64,000 nt of DNA, from the NCBI RefSeq assembly GCF_000316665.1, contig NC_019678.1, forward strand, positions 7,783,001 through 7,847,000. The letters run 5' to 3'. Made by a program: the position numbers and the translations under genes. Within the stretch, counting starts at the first letter, position 1. Each line of letters begins with the position of its first letter. This stretch comes from Rivularia sp. PCC 7116. GTDB lineage: Bacteria; Cyanobacteriota; Cyanobacteriia; Cyanobacteriales; Nostocaceae. Shown here in pieces: positions 22,101 through 30,731 of the stretch. The notes beneath the pieces are model-generated. The model saw only the letters and a program-made list of their open reading frames with translations. It did not search any database and was not told where the DNA came from.

Positions 22101-22189
22101 TTTGGCGATCGCACTCGCAATTGGTCATCTTCGACCCAAAGTTTGATACCCTTTTGTGTAAGTTCGGCTAATAGTAAATTTAGGCTCAT
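10112..22189 (-). CDS. Giant NRPS: docking-Cy-A-T-C-A-T-C-A-T-C-TauD
   Basis: 4025 residues. Residues 1-55 look like a TubC-type docking domain, as at PKS-to-NRPS borders. Next is a heterocyclization domain (about 70-480) with PLTDIQHAFWVGR and the DxxxxDxxS signature as DLQIFDAWS near 208. A1 (TSGSTG near 683) has pocket D-L-Y-N-I-G-I-I-W, closest to cysteine codes. T1 (GANSLS) is near 1078. Then come two C-A-T modules: HHIVADG near 1278 and 2323, TSGSTG near 1753 and 2798, GGHSLLA near 2128 and 3170; both pockets read D-I-L-Q-C-G-L-I-W (Gly-like). A fourth C domain follows (HHIISDAW near 3364), then a fused TauD dioxygenase (about 3710-4025) with iron-ligand motif FHNESSHMH near 3808 and distal His in LTSHGRNPY near 4003. 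The start overlaps the PKS stop as ATGA and has a GGAGGAAAT ribosome binding site. No oxidase domain is seen, so the ring would stay a thiazoline. Confidence 0.95.
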   Translation of the reverse strand: MSLNLLLAELTQKGIKLWVEDDQLRVRSPKGMLSSQLREQLAQSKAELLLMLRQNQVNACELPVIQSAPEHRYQPFPLTDIQHAFWVGRSGIFELGNVANHGYYEIEGRGLDIEQLNKALQKLIQRHDMLRAIVLPDGQQQVLEEVPVYEIPVLDLRGEDEEIITAEIAKIRQRMSHQVLPTDTFPLFEFRATLLDNDCVRLHISYDLQIFDAWSMFRLFEEWFELCKHPQMELPPLELTFRDYVLAEQALQDTELYKQSLDYWVNRLDNFPPAPELPLAVNPSSIKEHHNKRLSGELDAQIWQNLKQKAQNAGLTASGVLMAAFAEVLTLWSKSSRFTMNLALFNRLPLHSQVNDILGDFTSITLLTVDNSQSESFANRAMRLQKQLWQDLEHRYVSGVRVMRELARKQGKPPSAIPIVFTSTLGFDAIGQKTSVFSQFGELVYGISQASQVWLDHQVVEQNGALLFNWDVIPELFPEGMVEDMFETYCRFLKQLASTDSIWEETSRQLIPVWQLSQRESINDTTMSISDETLYSLFAKQVEKYPHNLAVSSSQRNLTYEELYELSQQLGHQLRQLEVTSNQLVAVVMEKGWEQIVAVMGILAAGAAYVPIDPALPEERLLYLLENSQVEIVLTQSWLNENLDIHESIQILSVDTINYLPPSLTLSLPPSSSPDDLAYVIYTSGSTGLPKGVMITHRNVVNVVVSTNQRFNVNSQDRILALTALNHDLSVYDIFGLLSAGGTIVLPDAATVKDPHYWAELMLQERVTLWNSVPTMMEMLVDTLETTSRNLPESLRVVIMGGDWLPISLPERIKALAPESESLKILSIGGPTETTIWNIGYLIEEVEPTWKSIPYGQPMANSKYYIFNETLDNCPVWVAGEMYCAGVQLAKGYWRNQEKTNANFITHPHKGSRLYRTGDLGRYLPDGNIEFLGRADFQIKIRGYRIEAGEIEAALVQHPEIRSAVVTATSNENNKESLVAYVVLENKIAVNTEEIRQFIGEKLPEYMVPSGFIFLDALPLSANGKVNRLALPNPQQAIGELNVNYVAPKTEIEQTISQIIQDVLGVDKVGIHDNFFELGANSLSLTKIFNQFKIKFPEKIKSIELADLFTSPTVAQLEQRLTNLRTSNSGLNLPLIQPRSSDEELPLSWAQERLWFLNQLEESSATYNIPGAVRISGNLDINALSQALSEIVRRHEILRTSFHSLNGTATQVIHSELTTPINLVDLEQHSEQERETVLKQQVQQQATTPFDLDKPPLIRCNLLQLDSTDYVLLLTMHHIVADGWSIGVLIEELSILYQAFYRGEPSPLPELGIQYADFALWQRQWLSGELLETQLNYWKQQLNGVPQLLQLPTDYPRPTVQTYRGTTQSFALDHDLTQKLQSLSRNSGTTLFMTLYAGFATLLYRYSSQSDIVIGSPIANRNRSEVEPLIGSFVNTLVLRTNLENNPSFNQLLAQVRETTLGAYEHQDVPFETVVEALQPQRSLAYSPLFQVMFVLQNASIGEVKLPGVTLSELVSNRTVAKFDLTLSIAETDGGLMGEWEYNTDLFDKSTIERMAAHFHNLLSAIVENPKQDVSSFNLLTTTEEKLLRQWNSKQLDYPQDKCIHQLFEQQVEKNSNAVAVVFESEELTYQQLNKKANQLAHYLQKIGVKPETKVGICLERSSEMLIGLLAILKAGATYIPLDPAYPQQRLELILSDARISILLTDTSKFNLNNIKIKTLVCLTQDREKIAVQPTENPITKVNSNNLAYIIYTSGSTGKPKGVEIAHHAVVNFLTSMQQNPGLTKDDTLLAVTTISFDIAALELYLPLIVGAKLVLATKQITGDGKLLSSLIDAEQVTVMQATPATWRMLLAAGWQGCANLKILCGGEALTNDLASQLLISGSSLWNLYGPTETTIWSTFYQVETTQLETNTIPIGKPINNTQIYLYDEYQQPVPIGVVGEIYIGGSGLARGYLNRPQLTQEKFIHHQSGNRLYKTGDLGRYLKDGNIEYIGRIDNQVKIRGFRIELGEIEAVLSQHPLVNQAVVISSEDRLVAYIVGNLEIALLRDFVAQRLPNYMVPNLFVTIETLPLTPNGKLDRKALPAPDSASREHEYVAPRNQSEEIIASIFASVLKVENVGIYDNFFELGGHSLLATQVISRLQEAFSLEIPLRKVFESPTVAQLEQRLTNLRTSNSGLNLPLIQPRSSDEELPLSWAQERLWFLNQLEESSATYNIPGAVRISGNLDINALSQALSEIVRRHEILRTSFHSLNGTATQVIHSELTTPINLVDLEQHSEQERETVLKQQVQQQATTPFDLDKPPLIRCNLLQLDSTEYVLLLTMHHIVADGWSIGVLIEELSILYQAFYRGEPSPLPELGIQYADFALWQRQWLSGELLETQLNYWKQQLNGVPQLLQLPTDYPRPTVQTYRGTTQSFALDHDLTQKLQSLSRNSGTTLFMTLYAGFATLLYRYSSQSDIVIGSPIANRNRSEVEPLIGSFVNTLVLRTNLENNPSFNQLLAQVRETTLGAYEHQDVPFETVVEALQPQRSLAYSPLFQVMFVLQNASIGEVKLPGVTLSELVSNRTVAKFDLTLSIAETDGGLMGEWEYNTDLFDKSTIERMAAHFHNLLSAIVENPKQDVSSFNLLTTTEEKLLRQWNSKQLDYPQDKCIHQLFEQQVEKNSNAVAVVFESEELTYQQLNKKANQLAHYLQKIGVKPETKVGICLERSSEMLIGLLAILKAGATYIPLDPAYPQQRLELILSDARISILLTDTSKFNLNNIKIKTLVCLTQDREKIAVQPTENPITKVNSNNLAYIIYTSGSTGKPKGVEIAHHAVVNFLTSMQQNPGLTKDDTLLAVTTISFDIAALELYLPLIVGAKLVLATKQITGDGKLLSSLMDAEQVTVMQATPATWRMLLAAGWQGCANLKILCGGEALTNDLASQLLISGSSLWNLYGPTETTIWSTFYQVETTQLETNTIPIGKPINNTQIYLYDEYQQPVPIGVVGEIYIGGSGLARGYLNRPQLTQEKFIHHQSGNRLYKTGDLGRYLKDGNIEYIGRIDNQVKIRGFRIELGEIEAVLSQHPLVNQAVVISSEDRLVAYIVGNLEIALLRDFVAQRLPNYMVPNLFVTIETLPLTPNGKLDRKALPAPNQTTAKTNINPRNPIEQILVNIWSEILNIEKVSIEDNFFELGGHSLLATQVISRVRSDLNIEVPLRQLFATPTVADLAEFIQQSQQDSQPIAPPLLPVSRDKQLPISFAQERLWILDQLEGESAFYNMPAVVRLVGQLNVSALQQSFQEIINRHEVLRTNFKSIDGQAVQIIHPRLEVKLPVIDLRCSDERTQETQRLAKEQVQLAFDLAKDCLIRGCLLQLSDTEYLLLLTMHHIISDAWSLGVMTRELATLYNAFRNGESSPLLPLEIQYADFAVWQRQWLQGDVLQQQLDFWKQQLGTNLPVLQLPTSENTEKIPTNKLAEHTFLIPGDLAESIYSLNRQEGVTLFMTLLAAFNILLQRYSNQDDIVVGTDVANRNRKEIEALIGFFINILVLRNDLKGNPTFRELLARVRQVTLDAYAHQDLPFAELVKALQPNRGVNSTPLFQVLFVLQNVPQSSLELPELTIKILETQQEVAKFDIALFLTETKQGITGKWQYKEDLFEGNLIAKMSDNFQIMLENIVNQPDARINDLEILSEVEKQKQTQQKQQRKNVKRKKFINAKPKAVNFSQSNLIQTSYLNDGEKLPLVITPGNNNVDIIDWAKNNRDFLENKLIESGGILFRNFSISSPEDFEKLAQAISPKLFENYGDLPRTGVSGKVYGSTPYPSEQAILFHNESSHMHCYPQKIWFSCMQPAQSRGETPIVDCRKLLQLLPGKLRTQFEQKQLMYVRNYTEGLDVSWQDFFGTTDKKEVENYCHQAAINFEWKSNGGLKTSQVRPAIIKHPQTGESVFFNQLLLHHISCLQADVQEHMLSLFGEENLPRHVYYGDGSTIENSVVKEILKICRESQVSFPWQQGDVLMLDNILTSHGRNPYIGSRKIVVAMGDMISNQEIEK
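12803..15725 (-). repeat. Tandem near-identical C-A unit, downstream copy
   Basis: This 2923-bp segment matches 15938-18860 at a constant offset of 3135 bp. I found only about six base differences by eye (for example near 13471, 13553, 13564, 15248 and 15536). It encodes the T-C linker, the condensation domain and the adenylation domain up to the GKLDRKALPAP motif. The following thiolation domain is not part of the repeat and is clearly diverged. Confidence 0.95.
15938..18860 (-). repeat. Tandem near-identical C-A unit, upstream copy
   Basis: Partner of the repeat at 12803-15725. Identity starts and stops sharply: both copies begin inside the codons before the adenylation-domain end and finish at SPTVAQLEQRL, the end of the preceding thiolation domain. 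The 212 bp between the copies (15726-15937) carry the diverged thiolation domain. Such a pattern implies very recent duplication or ongoing gene conversion, and it is also an assembly hazard. Confidence 0.95.
20170..20213 (-). repeat. In-frame purine/pyrimidine simple repeat inside an adenylation domain
   Basis: A stretch made almost only of GGGA/GAGA units on the plus strand, translated as LPPSLTLSLPPSSSP just before the A3 motif (LAYVIYTSGSTG) of the first adenylation domain. It replaces the short variable linker at that place and keeps the frame. Neighbouring adenylation domains do not have it. Confidence 0.8.
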
Positions 22190-25100
22190 AATATAATTTC
22201 CTCCATATCTTCACTCTGGTTGGTTGAGTTGGCTTCCGATATCAGATTAGATAGGGTGAATTGTTCTAGTAAGAACTCCGCTAATTGAGTGATATTGGTG
22301 TCTCCAAAAAACCTTTCTATGGGTACTTGTAGTTGTAAATCGGCTTCGATGCGGCTTTTGAGTTCAAAACTCATTAAAGAATCAAGATAATTACTTAAAA
22401 ACTGTTGTACCTTTATCTTTTCTGGAGATAGTTGTAGTGATTTACTTAAGCATTGTAATAAATAATTTTCTAGAATTTCTTGCTGTTTTGGAACGGGAGT
22501 AGCTATAAGTTCTTCTCTAGATAATAAATTAGGTTGATGTTGTAATTTACCATTAGTTTGAGAATTTAATTGAAGACTTTCATAACTAACGCGCTTTAGT
22601 TTTACGTTAGTAAATTTTGCCAGTACCAATCCAGTTGCATCAAACAAACACACATTACCAATAATTGTTTGAGCATCTCCGGCAAAATTTTTACCTTTTA
22701 ACCGAGCATGACACCATAATTGCTCGTTATAATTATCATAAAATTGAAATTTTTCAAAACCGACGATTAAATAACTGTAAGCACTATCAAGAGAGCCAGT
22801 AGCAGATAAAATTTGCAAGCAAGCATCAATTTCACCCAAAGGCAAATGATATAAACTTTCCTCTTTTAGTCCTGTTTCTTTAGGGTATTTAACTTTTCCT
22901 AGAGCCTCTCCATCTCGTCGCCAAATTTGTTCGAGCATTTGACACTTACTACCCAATGTAGCACCTCGCTCTGCCATCATCTGATAAAATTCAACACTAG
23001 AAATTTCTTCATTACATCTTGCTTGAATATCCCTCAAAGAAACTGTTTCAGATGAAGATGGAAATGTCTCTGTTGATATTAAATTCAGTTTACCTCCGGC
23101 GTTTAAAGTCCAATCATTTTGATTTTTTTCTTCACCTTGACTAAAAATTTGGAAATAACTAGTTTGGGAATCTTCAGAATTAAAGATTAATTGTACGGTA
23201 CGTGTTTCTTTATCGGGAAAGGTGAGGGCTGTAGGAACGATTACATCTGTTAAAATGAATTTTTTTGGATCAAATTTGCTATCAAATATTGTTGCTGCAC
23301 CCGCAAAAGCTATTTCTAAATACACCACAAGATTCATCACGGGTATTCCACCCAGACAATGGTCTTTGACTAATGGTAAAGTATCAATGTTTAACAAAGA
23401 CTCAAACTGAATCTGTGCAAGTGGAGAACTCAGCTTTTCACCTAATAAAGGATGAGATTGTTGATTAGCAATTTTTCTGGGCTGATATTTAGCTGTATCA
23501 ATCCAATAACGTTGTCGTTCAAAGGGATAAGTCGGTAATTGTAAACGATTGTAGGATTTACCTTGGTAAAATCCATCCCAATCAATTTCTATGCCTTTTT
23601 CATAGAGTATTGCTAAGTTTTGTAATAATACTTGCCAATATTCTTGATTATCTGGTAGAGCAATCAACCAATTATCAATATCGTCTGCGGATAAATATTG
23701 TTGAGCTTGTTCTCTTAAAATCGGATTATTACCAATTTCTAAAAACAATTCGCATCCTTCTTTTTTCAGGAAAGAACAACTTGTTTCAAAATTTATTGGT
23801 TCTCTAACTGGATTATGCCAATAATCTGCTTTAGTAACCGTTTCAGTTTCTAAAAACTTTCCTGTATTATTATCAATCAGATTAATATTTGCTTGATAAA
23901 GCTTAATTTCTGTAGTTATTATCTTATCATTACCATTTTTATCTTGTGTTAGCTGTTCTCTTTGAATAATTAACTTTAAACCATTTTCTAAACTAAAAAC
24001 CCCAGCAATACAAGCAGCTACATACTCTCCTACTCCTTCACCCATAACTGCTACTGGTTCAATTCCCCATGACAGCCATAATTGAGCGAAAGCATATTCG
24101 AGAGAAAATAAAATTAACGGTTTTATATTATGATGAATAACTAAATATTTATCATCATCTAAAATTTCTAATAGAGACTTTTCTAAATATGGTTCTAATA
24201 TTTCATTACATCGGTCTAAAGCTTGGCGAAATATTGGCTGATTTAAAACTTGACGACCGATATTCAAATTTTGAAAACCATCATCTGTAAATACAAGTAA
24301 AATTTTTGTATTTAAATTTAATTTACTTTCTTTAATATCCGCTGTTTGCAACTTTTGATATAACGATTCAACAGAATCAGCAACTAAAGCTAATCGATAA
24401 TTAAAATGCTTCCGTCCACTGTTCGCAGTAAAACAAATATCAGCCAGAGATGCTCTAGGATATTCATCTAAAAATTGAGAATACTTTTGTAATATTTTTT
24501 CCAGAGAATTTTTATTATTAGCTGATAATGTCAATAGATGAAATGAAGGTTCGTGTAGTTTCTTTTCAATTGGTACGGGTGTTTCTTGTAAAATCATATG
24601 AGCATTAGTTCCGCTAAAACCAAAAGAACTAATACTAGCTAGACGTTGTTGTCCATCTACAACCCAAGCAGTTGGTTTGGTGGGAATAGTTGCAACCATA
24701 TCCTGTAAAGAAATATGAGGATTAAGCTCGTTTAAATGTAAATGTGGAGGAATTTCTTTATGCTGCATTGCTAGCACTACTTTAATTAAACTAGCAATTC
24801 CCGCAGCAGCTTCCAAATGACCGATATTCGTCTTTACCGAACCAATCATCAAGGGTTGTTCTGAGGAACGATTTTTACCTAATACTTTCCCTAATGACTT
24901 TACCTCAATTGGATCTCCCAAAGATGTACCGGTACCGTGAGCTTCTACATAACTAATTTGAGTTGGTTCTACTTTTGCATTTACTAATGCTTCTCGAATA
25001 ACTGCTTGTTGAGCTTGAGCATTAGGAACTGTTAACCCGCTACTGCGCCCATCTTGGTTAACAGCGGAACCGCGAATCAAAGCTAATATATTATCCCCAT

Positions 25101-25965
25101 CTGCAATTGCATCGCTCATCCGCTTCAAAGCGACTATTCCACAACCTTCACCCCTACCATAACCATCTGCTTTTGCATCAAAGGTTTTGCAGCGTCCATC
25201 CACACTCAGCGCTCTTAATTTAGACATCGCAATAGTGGTTTGCGGAGATACCATCAAGTAAACTCCTCCAGCTAATGCTTGACGACATTCTCCAGTTCGC
25301 AAGCTTTGACAAGCTAAATGAACTGCTACCAATGAAGACGAACAAGCTGTATCTACCGCTAAAGCTGGTCCTTGTAAACCAAGAAAATATGATAAACGAC
25401 CGGCAGCTACACTTAATGCATTACCTGTTGCAGTATAAACATCAATATCTGTAGCACCTAAAGCAGCTTGTTGAGCGTATTCGTTGAGGCTGATACCAAC
25501 AAATACTCCAGTTTTACTTTCGTTGAGCTTATCTGGTGCTATCCCTGCATTTTCCAGTGTTTCCCAACTAACTTCTAATAACAATCGCTGCTGGGGATCT
25601 AAGCTAGTAGCTTCGCGGGGTGTGAGTCCAAAAAATTCCGCATCAAATTTATCTATTTCATCTAAAAATCCACCGTACTTACAGTACATTTTGTTGGCAG
25701 TTTCCGGGTTGGGGTCGTAATAAGCATTAATATCCCAACGTTGTCGAGGTATTTCCCCAATAACATCCACCCCATCGCGCAATAATTTCCAGAAAGACTC
25801 CGGACTATTCGCACCACCCGGAAAGCGACAACCCATACCAACTATAGCTATTGGCTCAGTTTGCTTATTCTCAATTTGCTCCAGTTTTTCTTTCATTTCT
25901 TTAATGACTAAAACTGAGCGCTGTAGTGGTGATAGTTCTTCAACGTTAGGGGCAGTGTTACTCAT
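22186..25965 (-). CDS. Type I polyketide synthase, KS-(decayed AT)-DH-ACP
   Basis: 1259 residues. The ketosynthase (about 40-465) has its Cys in DTACSSS near 205, HGTGT near 343 and NIGHLEAA near 383, so it looks active. The acyltransferase region (about 545-790) is degraded: the GHSxGE nucleophile motif reads GEGVGEY (His and catalytic Ser both lost), the N-terminal FTGQGSQ is FTDDGFQ, and the part that would hold HAFH is missing. A dehydratase domain follows, with His in [11 protein letters not shown] near 870 (the usual Pro is Asn) and Asp in EIDACLQ near 1049. The ACP has YLDSL near 1195. There is no ketoreductase. It starts 1 bp after the previous stop with an AGGAAGAAA ribosome binding site, and hands over to the cyclization-domain NRPS. 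Malonate loading must come from another AT, an inference. Confidence 0.92.
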   Translation of the reverse strand: MSNTAPNVEELSPLQRSVLVIKEMKEKLEQIENKQTEPIAIVGMGCRFPGGANSPESFWKLLRDGVDVIGEIPRQRWDINAYYDPNPETANKMYCKYGGFLDEIDKFDAEFFGLTPREATSLDPQQRLLLEVSWETLENAGIAPDKLNESKTGVFVGISLNEYAQQAALGATDIDVYTATGNALSVAAGRLSYFLGLQGPALAVDTACSSSLVAVHLACQSLRTGECRQALAGGVYLMVSPQTTIAMSKLRALSVDGRCKTFDAKADGYGRGEGCGIVALKRMSDAIADGDNILALIRGSAVNQDGRSSGLTVPNAQAQQAVIREALVNAKVEPTQISYVEAHGTGTSLGDPIEVKSLGKVLGKNRSSEQPLMIGSVKTNIGHLEAAAGIASLIKVVLAMQHKEIPPHLHLNELNPHISLQDMVATIPTKPTAWVVDGQQRLASISSFGFSGTNAHMILQETPVPIEKKLHEPSFHLLTLSANNKNSLEKILQKYSQFLDEYPRASLADICFTANSGRKHFNYRLALVADSVESLYQKLQTADIKESKLNLNTKILLVFTDDGFQNLNIGRQVLNQPIFRQALDRCNEILEPYLEKSLLEILDDDKYLVIHHNIKPLILFSLEYAFAQLWLSWGIEPVAVMGEGVGEYVAACIAGVFSLENGLKLIIQREQLTQDKNGNDKIITTEIKLYQANINLIDNNTGKFLETETVTKADYWHNPVREPINFETSCSFLKKEGCELFLEIGNNPILREQAQQYLSADDIDNWLIALPDNQEYWQVLLQNLAILYEKGIEIDWDGFYQGKSYNRLQLPTYPFERQRYWIDTAKYQPRKIANQQSHPLLGEKLSSPLAQIQFESLLNIDTLPLVKDHCLGGIPVMNLVVYLEIAFAGAATIFDSKFDPKKFILTDVIVPTALTFPDKETRTVQLIFNSEDSQTSYFQIFSQGEEKNQNDWTLNAGGKLNLISTETFPSSSETVSLRDIQARCNEEISSVEFYQMMAERGATLGSKCQMLEQIWRRDGEALGKVKYPKETGLKEESLYHLPLGEIDACLQILSATGSLDSAYSYLIVGFEKFQFYDNYNEQLWCHARLKGKNFAGDAQTIIGNVCLFDATGLVLAKFTNVKLKRVSYESLQLNSQTNGKLQHQPNLLSREELIATPVPKQQEILENYLLQCLSKSLQLSPEKIKVQQFLSNYLDSLMSFELKSRIEADLQLQVPIERFFGDTNITQLAEFLLEQFTLSNLISEANSTNQSEDMEEIIL

Positions 25966-25966
25966 T

Positions 25967-28900
25967 TTAATTTCTTCCTAGGGCTGCCAATTCTTGATTA
26001 ATAATTTCTGATAATTCTGATTCTGAAAGTTGTTGAATTTCTGCTAATTTATCAGCTTGTTGTTGAATATTTTTTTCAGGTTCTTGTTCGGTTTTAACTA
26101 CAGAATCTAAAGACACTACATCCTGGAGCAAGTAATCGGATAAAACTTCAATATTAGGGTATTCAAATGTCAAAGTTGAACTGAGAGAACATCCTAATTT
26201 GACTTGCAAAATATTCTTCAATTGCAGAGCCATCAAAGAATCCATACCCATATCAAAAAAGCCAATCTGTGGCTCTATTTGTCGGGATAATTCCAAACCT
26301 AAAACTATTGCAACTTCTTTTTTGATTTCTTCAATTAAAACAGCTTTTCGTTGATTAACAGCAGTATTTTGTAAGCGCTGTAGAATTTCGGCTTGTTGTA
26401 CTGTTGGTTTAAGCGAATTTACAATTTGAGTATTACCAGCTATTTTTGCAAGTAAAGAACCTTCAATATTACCTGTAAAGTGTTGAAAAAACTTAGACCA
26501 ATTAACTGGTATTATACCAACTTGTGTAAAACTTTGATTAAAGATTTTTCTTAATATTTGTAAACCTTGTTGTGGAACAATCACTTTTACACCCATAGTT
26601 GCCCATCTTTGCTCGCCCAAGCTACCCAAAGAAGCAGCCATACCTGTTTGACTCCAAGGACTCCAATTAATACTTAAAGCAGGTAAACCTTGTAATTTAC
26701 GATAGTGAGCTAAAGCATCTAAAAAGCTATTAGCTGCTGCGTAATTTCCTTGACCTGGAGAACCTAATAAAGAAGCAACAGAAGAGAATAATATAAAAAA
26801 GTCCAAAGGTAAATTCTGTGTTTGAGAATGTAAATTCCACGCTCCCGCTACCTTGGGATGCATCACTTTAGCAAAGCGTTGCCAATCTTGTTTGATAAGT
26901 ACGCCATCATCTAAAACTCCAGCGAGATGAATAATACCTCGTAGTGGATAAGTCGGAGAAATATCAGCTAAAAGTTGATTGACTTGTTGTTCTTGAGATA
27001 CATCTGCTGAGAATACCTCAATTTCTACTCCCTGTTGCTGTAATTTTTGTAATTGCTTTTTAACAGTTTGATTGGGACTTTTACGTCCTACTAATACCAA
27101 ATGTTGTGCCCCTTGCTCTACCATCCATTTGGTTAATTCAATTCCTAAACCTCCCAAACCTCCGGTAATTAAATAAGTAGCGTCAGATTCGATGTTTGGA
27201 ACTGAAAATTTAAAATTATTATTCTTGTTTGTACTTTTGATTAAACGCGGTACATATCTTTTTTCGTCACGAAAAGCTACTTCAGTCTCATATTCCGATT
27301 GCCAAAGTTCTTCAAAAAGAATTTTAGCGGTTTGTCCAACATCAGCATCAGGTAAATCTATAATTCCTCCCCAAATTTCTGGGTGTTCTATAGCGACTAC
27401 ACGACCTAAACCGATTACAGGTGCTTGCGATATGGCGAAATTATTAGTTTCTTCTACTGGTTGAGCATTTTGAGTAATTAAGTATAGACGAGATGATACG
27501 TTGTGAATTAAAGATAATGCCTGGACTAAATAAAGCAGACTGCCACAATTACGGTGCTGATCTATATGTAAAGAATCGATTGTGGTTTTTTGTGCTGAAC
27601 TACTATCTAAACTCCATAAATTAATTATTTTTTCGCAAGAAACTTCCTGCAATAAACGCTGATAATCTGCTAACTTCCCTGGATTTATTTGCAATTTTTG
27701 CTCATCACAAATTTCGTACTTTTCTCCTGGATAAACTAATAAAAACTTTTGTCCCGATTCCTCTAACAAACTAGCCAAAGCTGAACCAATACCGTTAGAA
27801 TCAGCAAAAATTAACCAATTATAGAGTCCCCCTTTTTTAAGGGGGGTTGGGGGGATCTCAATTTCTGCAATATTATACTTTAAGTTGTCGCTGCTCCTGT
27901 CCTGTTGATAAGCAATTTCTAGTTGTTCTCGTGGTTTCAATTCCCATTCAACTTCATACAAAGCATCTTTATAATTATCTTCATCGCTTGCTTTCGATAA
28001 AGGTTGAAACCAATAACTCTGTCGCTCAAATGGATAAGTTGGTAGTTGTAAACGGTGACGAGAATAGTCTTTATCAAATCCCTTCCAGTCTACCTCTGCT
28101 CCTTGCATATAAAGTTCTGCCAAACTTCCCAGCATTTGCTCCCAGTCAGATTGTCCCCGACGCAAAGAAGGAAGCCATGTAGCGTTTATATCTGGCAAAC
28201 ATCGGCGACCCATTCCTAACAATACCGGAGAAGCACCTATTTCTAGAAAAACTTGATACCCCTGCTCCTGTAGAGTCCCCATAGAAGAGGCAAATCTGAC
28301 TGGTTCTAAAATATGCCGACACCAGTAAGCTGCTTGAGCAATTTCTTCTCCTTCTACCAGTTTCCCTGTCAAATTAGAAACTATGGGAATTTTGGGAACA
28401 GAATAGTTTACTTCTGCTGCGACTCTTTCAAAAGCTGAGAGCATTGGTTCCATCAAATGCGAATGAAAGGCGTGAGATACTTGTAGTTTTTGGGCGGTAA
28501 TTCCCTCTAATTCCAGTTGTTGCAGTATCGAATTAACAGCTGTTTCTTCACCAGATATAACAGTATTTTTATCACCGTTAATAGCAGCAATAGATACTTG
28601 TCCTTTAGTTAATTCTATCGCAGCTTTCACCCGTGCCTCGCTGCTAAATACTGCTGCCATTTCACCTCCAGGAGGTAAAGCCTGCATCAGTTGTCCCCGT
28701 TGAGCAATCAGCTTTAATCCATCCTCCAAGCTAAATACTCCTGCAATACAAGCAGCAACATACTCCCCAACGCTATGTCCCATAACCACAGCAGGCTTTA
28801 TTCCCCATGAAAGCCACAATTGAGCAAGAGAATATTCTAGAGCAAATAAAGCTGGTTGTGTGTAAGCTGTTTGGTTTAATTTCGGATTTTTAATTGCAGA

Positions 28901-30703
28901 ATCTGGATACAGTATTGCAATTAGAGACTCATCTAAATAAGGGCGCAGAATTTCATCGCAGTATTCAAGGGTTTTGCGGAAAGTCGGCTGAGTATCGTAA
29001 AGTTGACGACCCATATCCACATACTGAGAGCCTTGTCCTGTAAACAAAAATGCTACTTTTAATTTTCCCTGATTATTAATTTCTGTTGGTTTTTGATATC
29101 CCCCCAACTTTTTATTTAAGGATGCTAAAGAATCAGCGACTAAAGCTAAACGACAGGGAAAATGCTTACGTCCAGTGTTAGATGTAAAACAAATATTCTC
29201 TAATAAAACTTCAGGAGAATCATTTATAAATTGAACATAATTTTGTACTATTTTTTCTAAAGCAGTTTCACTCTTTGCCGATAAAGTCAAAAGATGTAAT
29301 GGACGCTTATTTGTTAATTGACTGTCGATTTTGATTGATGATGCTTCTTCCAATACCACATGAGCATTAGTACCGCTCATCCCGAAAGAACTGATCCCTG
29401 CAAAACGCTGCTCTTGATTCCAAGGAGTAATTTTCGTGGCAACTTGTGCAGATATGTCTGACCAATCAATTGCCGGATTGGGTGTATCAAAATGCAATGA
29501 TGGCGGAATTTCCCGGTGTTGCATCGCTAGTATGACTTTGATTAAACCAGCTATACCCGCAGCAGCTTCTAAATGACCGATATTGGTTTTCACCGAACCG
29601 AGAACTAAAGGTTGATTTATCGAACTTTCTGGATTCAATACTGCCGATAATGCTTCAACTTCAATAGGGTCACCTAAAGCCGTACCCGTACCGTGAACTT
29701 CTACATAACTTACTTGATTTGGCTCGATTTTCCCATTAGCCAATGCTTCCCGAATAACTGCTTGCTGGGCTAAACCGTTAGGAACAGTTAACCCGCTACT
29801 GCGCCCATCATGATTGACTGCCGTACCTCTAATCAATGCCAGGATATTATCGCCGTCTGCGACAGCATCAGATAAACGCTTGAGTACAACAACACCACAA
29901 CCTTCTCCCCTTCCATAACCATCTGCGGATGCGTCAAAAGTTTTACAGCGTCCATCAGCAGCCAATGCCCGCATTTGCGATAATACGCTTGTTGCTTGGG
30001 GTGATAGCATCAAATTTACTCCCCCTGCTAGAGCCAAACGACATTCTCCAGCACGTAAGCTCTGAGTGCTAAGGTGAACTGCAACTAAGGACGACGAACA
30101 AGCAGTATCTACGGCTAAAGCTGGACCTTGCAAACCTAAAAAATAAGCCAAACGTCCCGCTGCAACGCTAAAAGTACCACCTGTAAAAAAGTAAGCATTT
30201 TTAGCTACATCGCTAGATATTTGCAACTGCGTATAGTCTGAGTTATTTATCCCCAAAAATACCCCGCTTTTACTACCTGCTAATTGCTCGGGAGAAATAC
30301 CAGCATTTTCCAAAGCTTCCCAACTAACTTCTAACAGTAATCTTTGCTGGGGGTCTATATTTACTGCTTCTCGTGGTGCAATTCCAAAGAAATCGGCATC
30401 GAATTCATCAACACCAATATCTAAAAATCCCCCTTGACGTGCATACATTTTATTAGGGGTTTCCGGATTTGGGTCGTAAAAAGCATCGATATCCCACCTA
30501 GACATGGGAACTTCTGCAATCGTATCTACCCCATTACGCAATAACTGCCAAAAAGATTCCGGGTTGTTAGCACCACCGGGAAAACGACAACCCATACCCA
30601 CAATCGCAATAGGTTCTGTTCGCTGATGCTCTATTGCATCTAGCTTAGATTGCATTTCTTCAAGTGCTAACAATGCACGTTTTAACGGGGATAAATTAGA
30701 CAT
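25967..30703 (-). CDS. Type I polyketide synthase, KS-AT-KR-ACP
   Basis: A longer frame begins at 30742 and would overlap the previous stop by 11 bp. I prefer the ATG at 30701-30703 because the protein then begins [12 protein letters not shown], like the start of the following PKS. Counting from 30742, the ketosynthase has DTACSSS near 214, the acyltransferase GHSVGEY near 655 and HAFHSHL near 757 (the malonyl-CoA type). The ketoreductase has TGGLGGLG near 1196, LAGVLDDG (LDD, B-type) and the Ser/Tyr/Asn residues in [20 protein letters not shown] near 1333. The ACP has GMDSL near 1500. The inactive half of the ketoreductase contains an in-frame PPTPLKKGG insertion made by a palindromic repeat (27828-27854). 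Predicted job: the second malonate extension with reduction to a beta-hydroxy intermediate. Confidence 0.93.
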   Translation of the reverse strand: MSNLSPLKRALLALEEMQSKLDAIEHQRTEPIAIVGMGCRFPGGANNPESFWQLLRNGVDTIAEVPMSRWDIDAFYDPNPETPNKMYARQGGFLDIGVDEFDADFFGIAPREAVNIDPQQRLLLEVSWEALENAGISPEQLAGSKSGVFLGINNSDYTQLQISSDVAKNAYFFTGGTFSVAAGRLAYFLGLQGPALAVDTACSSSLVAVHLSTQSLRAGECRLALAGGVNLMLSPQATSVLSQMRALAADGRCKTFDASADGYGRGEGCGVVVLKRLSDAVADGDNILALIRGTAVNHDGRSSGLTVPNGLAQQAVIREALANGKIEPNQVSYVEVHGTGTALGDPIEVEALSAVLNPESSINQPLVLGSVKTNIGHLEAAAGIAGLIKVILAMQHREIPPSLHFDTPNPAIDWSDISAQVATKITPWNQEQRFAGISSFGMSGTNAHVVLEEASSIKIDSQLTNKRPLHLLTLSAKSETALEKIVQNYVQFINDSPEVLLENICFTSNTGRKHFPCRLALVADSLASLNKKLGGYQKPTEINNQGKLKVAFLFTGQGSQYVDMGRQLYDTQPTFRKTLEYCDEILRPYLDESLIAILYPDSAIKNPKLNQTAYTQPALFALEYSLAQLWLSWGIKPAVVMGHSVGEYVAACIAGVFSLEDGLKLIAQRGQLMQALPPGGEMAAVFSSEARVKAAIELTKGQVSIAAINGDKNTVISGEETAVNSILQQLELEGITAQKLQVSHAFHSHLMEPMLSAFERVAAEVNYSVPKIPIVSNLTGKLVEGEEIAQAAYWCRHILEPVRFASSMGTLQEQGYQVFLEIGASPVLLGMGRRCLPDINATWLPSLRRGQSDWEQMLGSLAELYMQGAEVDWKGFDKDYSRHRLQLPTYPFERQSYWFQPLSKASDEDNYKDALYEVEWELKPREQLEIAYQQDRSSDNLKYNIAEIEIPPTPLKKGGLYNWLIFADSNGIGSALASLLEESGQKFLLVYPGEKYEICDEQKLQINPGKLADYQRLLQEVSCEKIINLWSLDSSSAQKTTIDSLHIDQHRNCGSLLYLVQALSLIHNVSSRLYLITQNAQPVEETNNFAISQAPVIGLGRVVAIEHPEIWGGIIDLPDADVGQTAKILFEELWQSEYETEVAFRDEKRYVPRLIKSTNKNNNFKFSVPNIESDATYLITGGLGGLGIELTKWMVEQGAQHLVLVGRKSPNQTVKKQLQKLQQQGVEIEVFSADVSQEQQVNQLLADISPTYPLRGIIHLAGVLDDGVLIKQDWQRFAKVMHPKVAGAWNLHSQTQNLPLDFFILFSSVASLLGSPGQGNYAAANSFLDALAHYRKLQGLPALSINWSPWSQTGMAASLGSLGEQRWATMGVKVIVPQQGLQILRKIFNQSFTQVGIIPVNWSKFFQHFTGNIEGSLLAKIAGNTQIVNSLKPTVQQAEILQRLQNTAVNQRKAVLIEEIKKEVAIVLGLELSRQIEPQIGFFDMGMDSLMALQLKNILQVKLGCSLSSTLTFEYPNIEVLSDYLLQDVVSLDSVVKTEQEPEKNIQQQADKLAEIQQLSESELSEIINQELAALGRN
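27828..27854. repeat. Palindromic C/G-run repeat inserted in coding sequence
   Basis: The plus strand carries cccccttttttaaggggg (arms ccccctt and aaggggg, loop tttt) followed by ttgggggg. On the minus strand it is read as [10 protein letters not shown] inside the structural half of the PKS ketoreductase. Such PPTPLKKGG-coding palindromes are a familiar dispersed repeat in filamentous cyanobacteria. Confidence 0.8.
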
Positions 30704-30731
30704 AATTTTGTGAATTCTTGACTTGTTTTTC

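Noticed and set aside
27847-28182. 111-codon plus-strand frame inside the second PKS
   Set aside because: It is antisense to well-conserved PKS sequence (AT-to-KR part), has no ribosome binding site or family features, and is a shadow.
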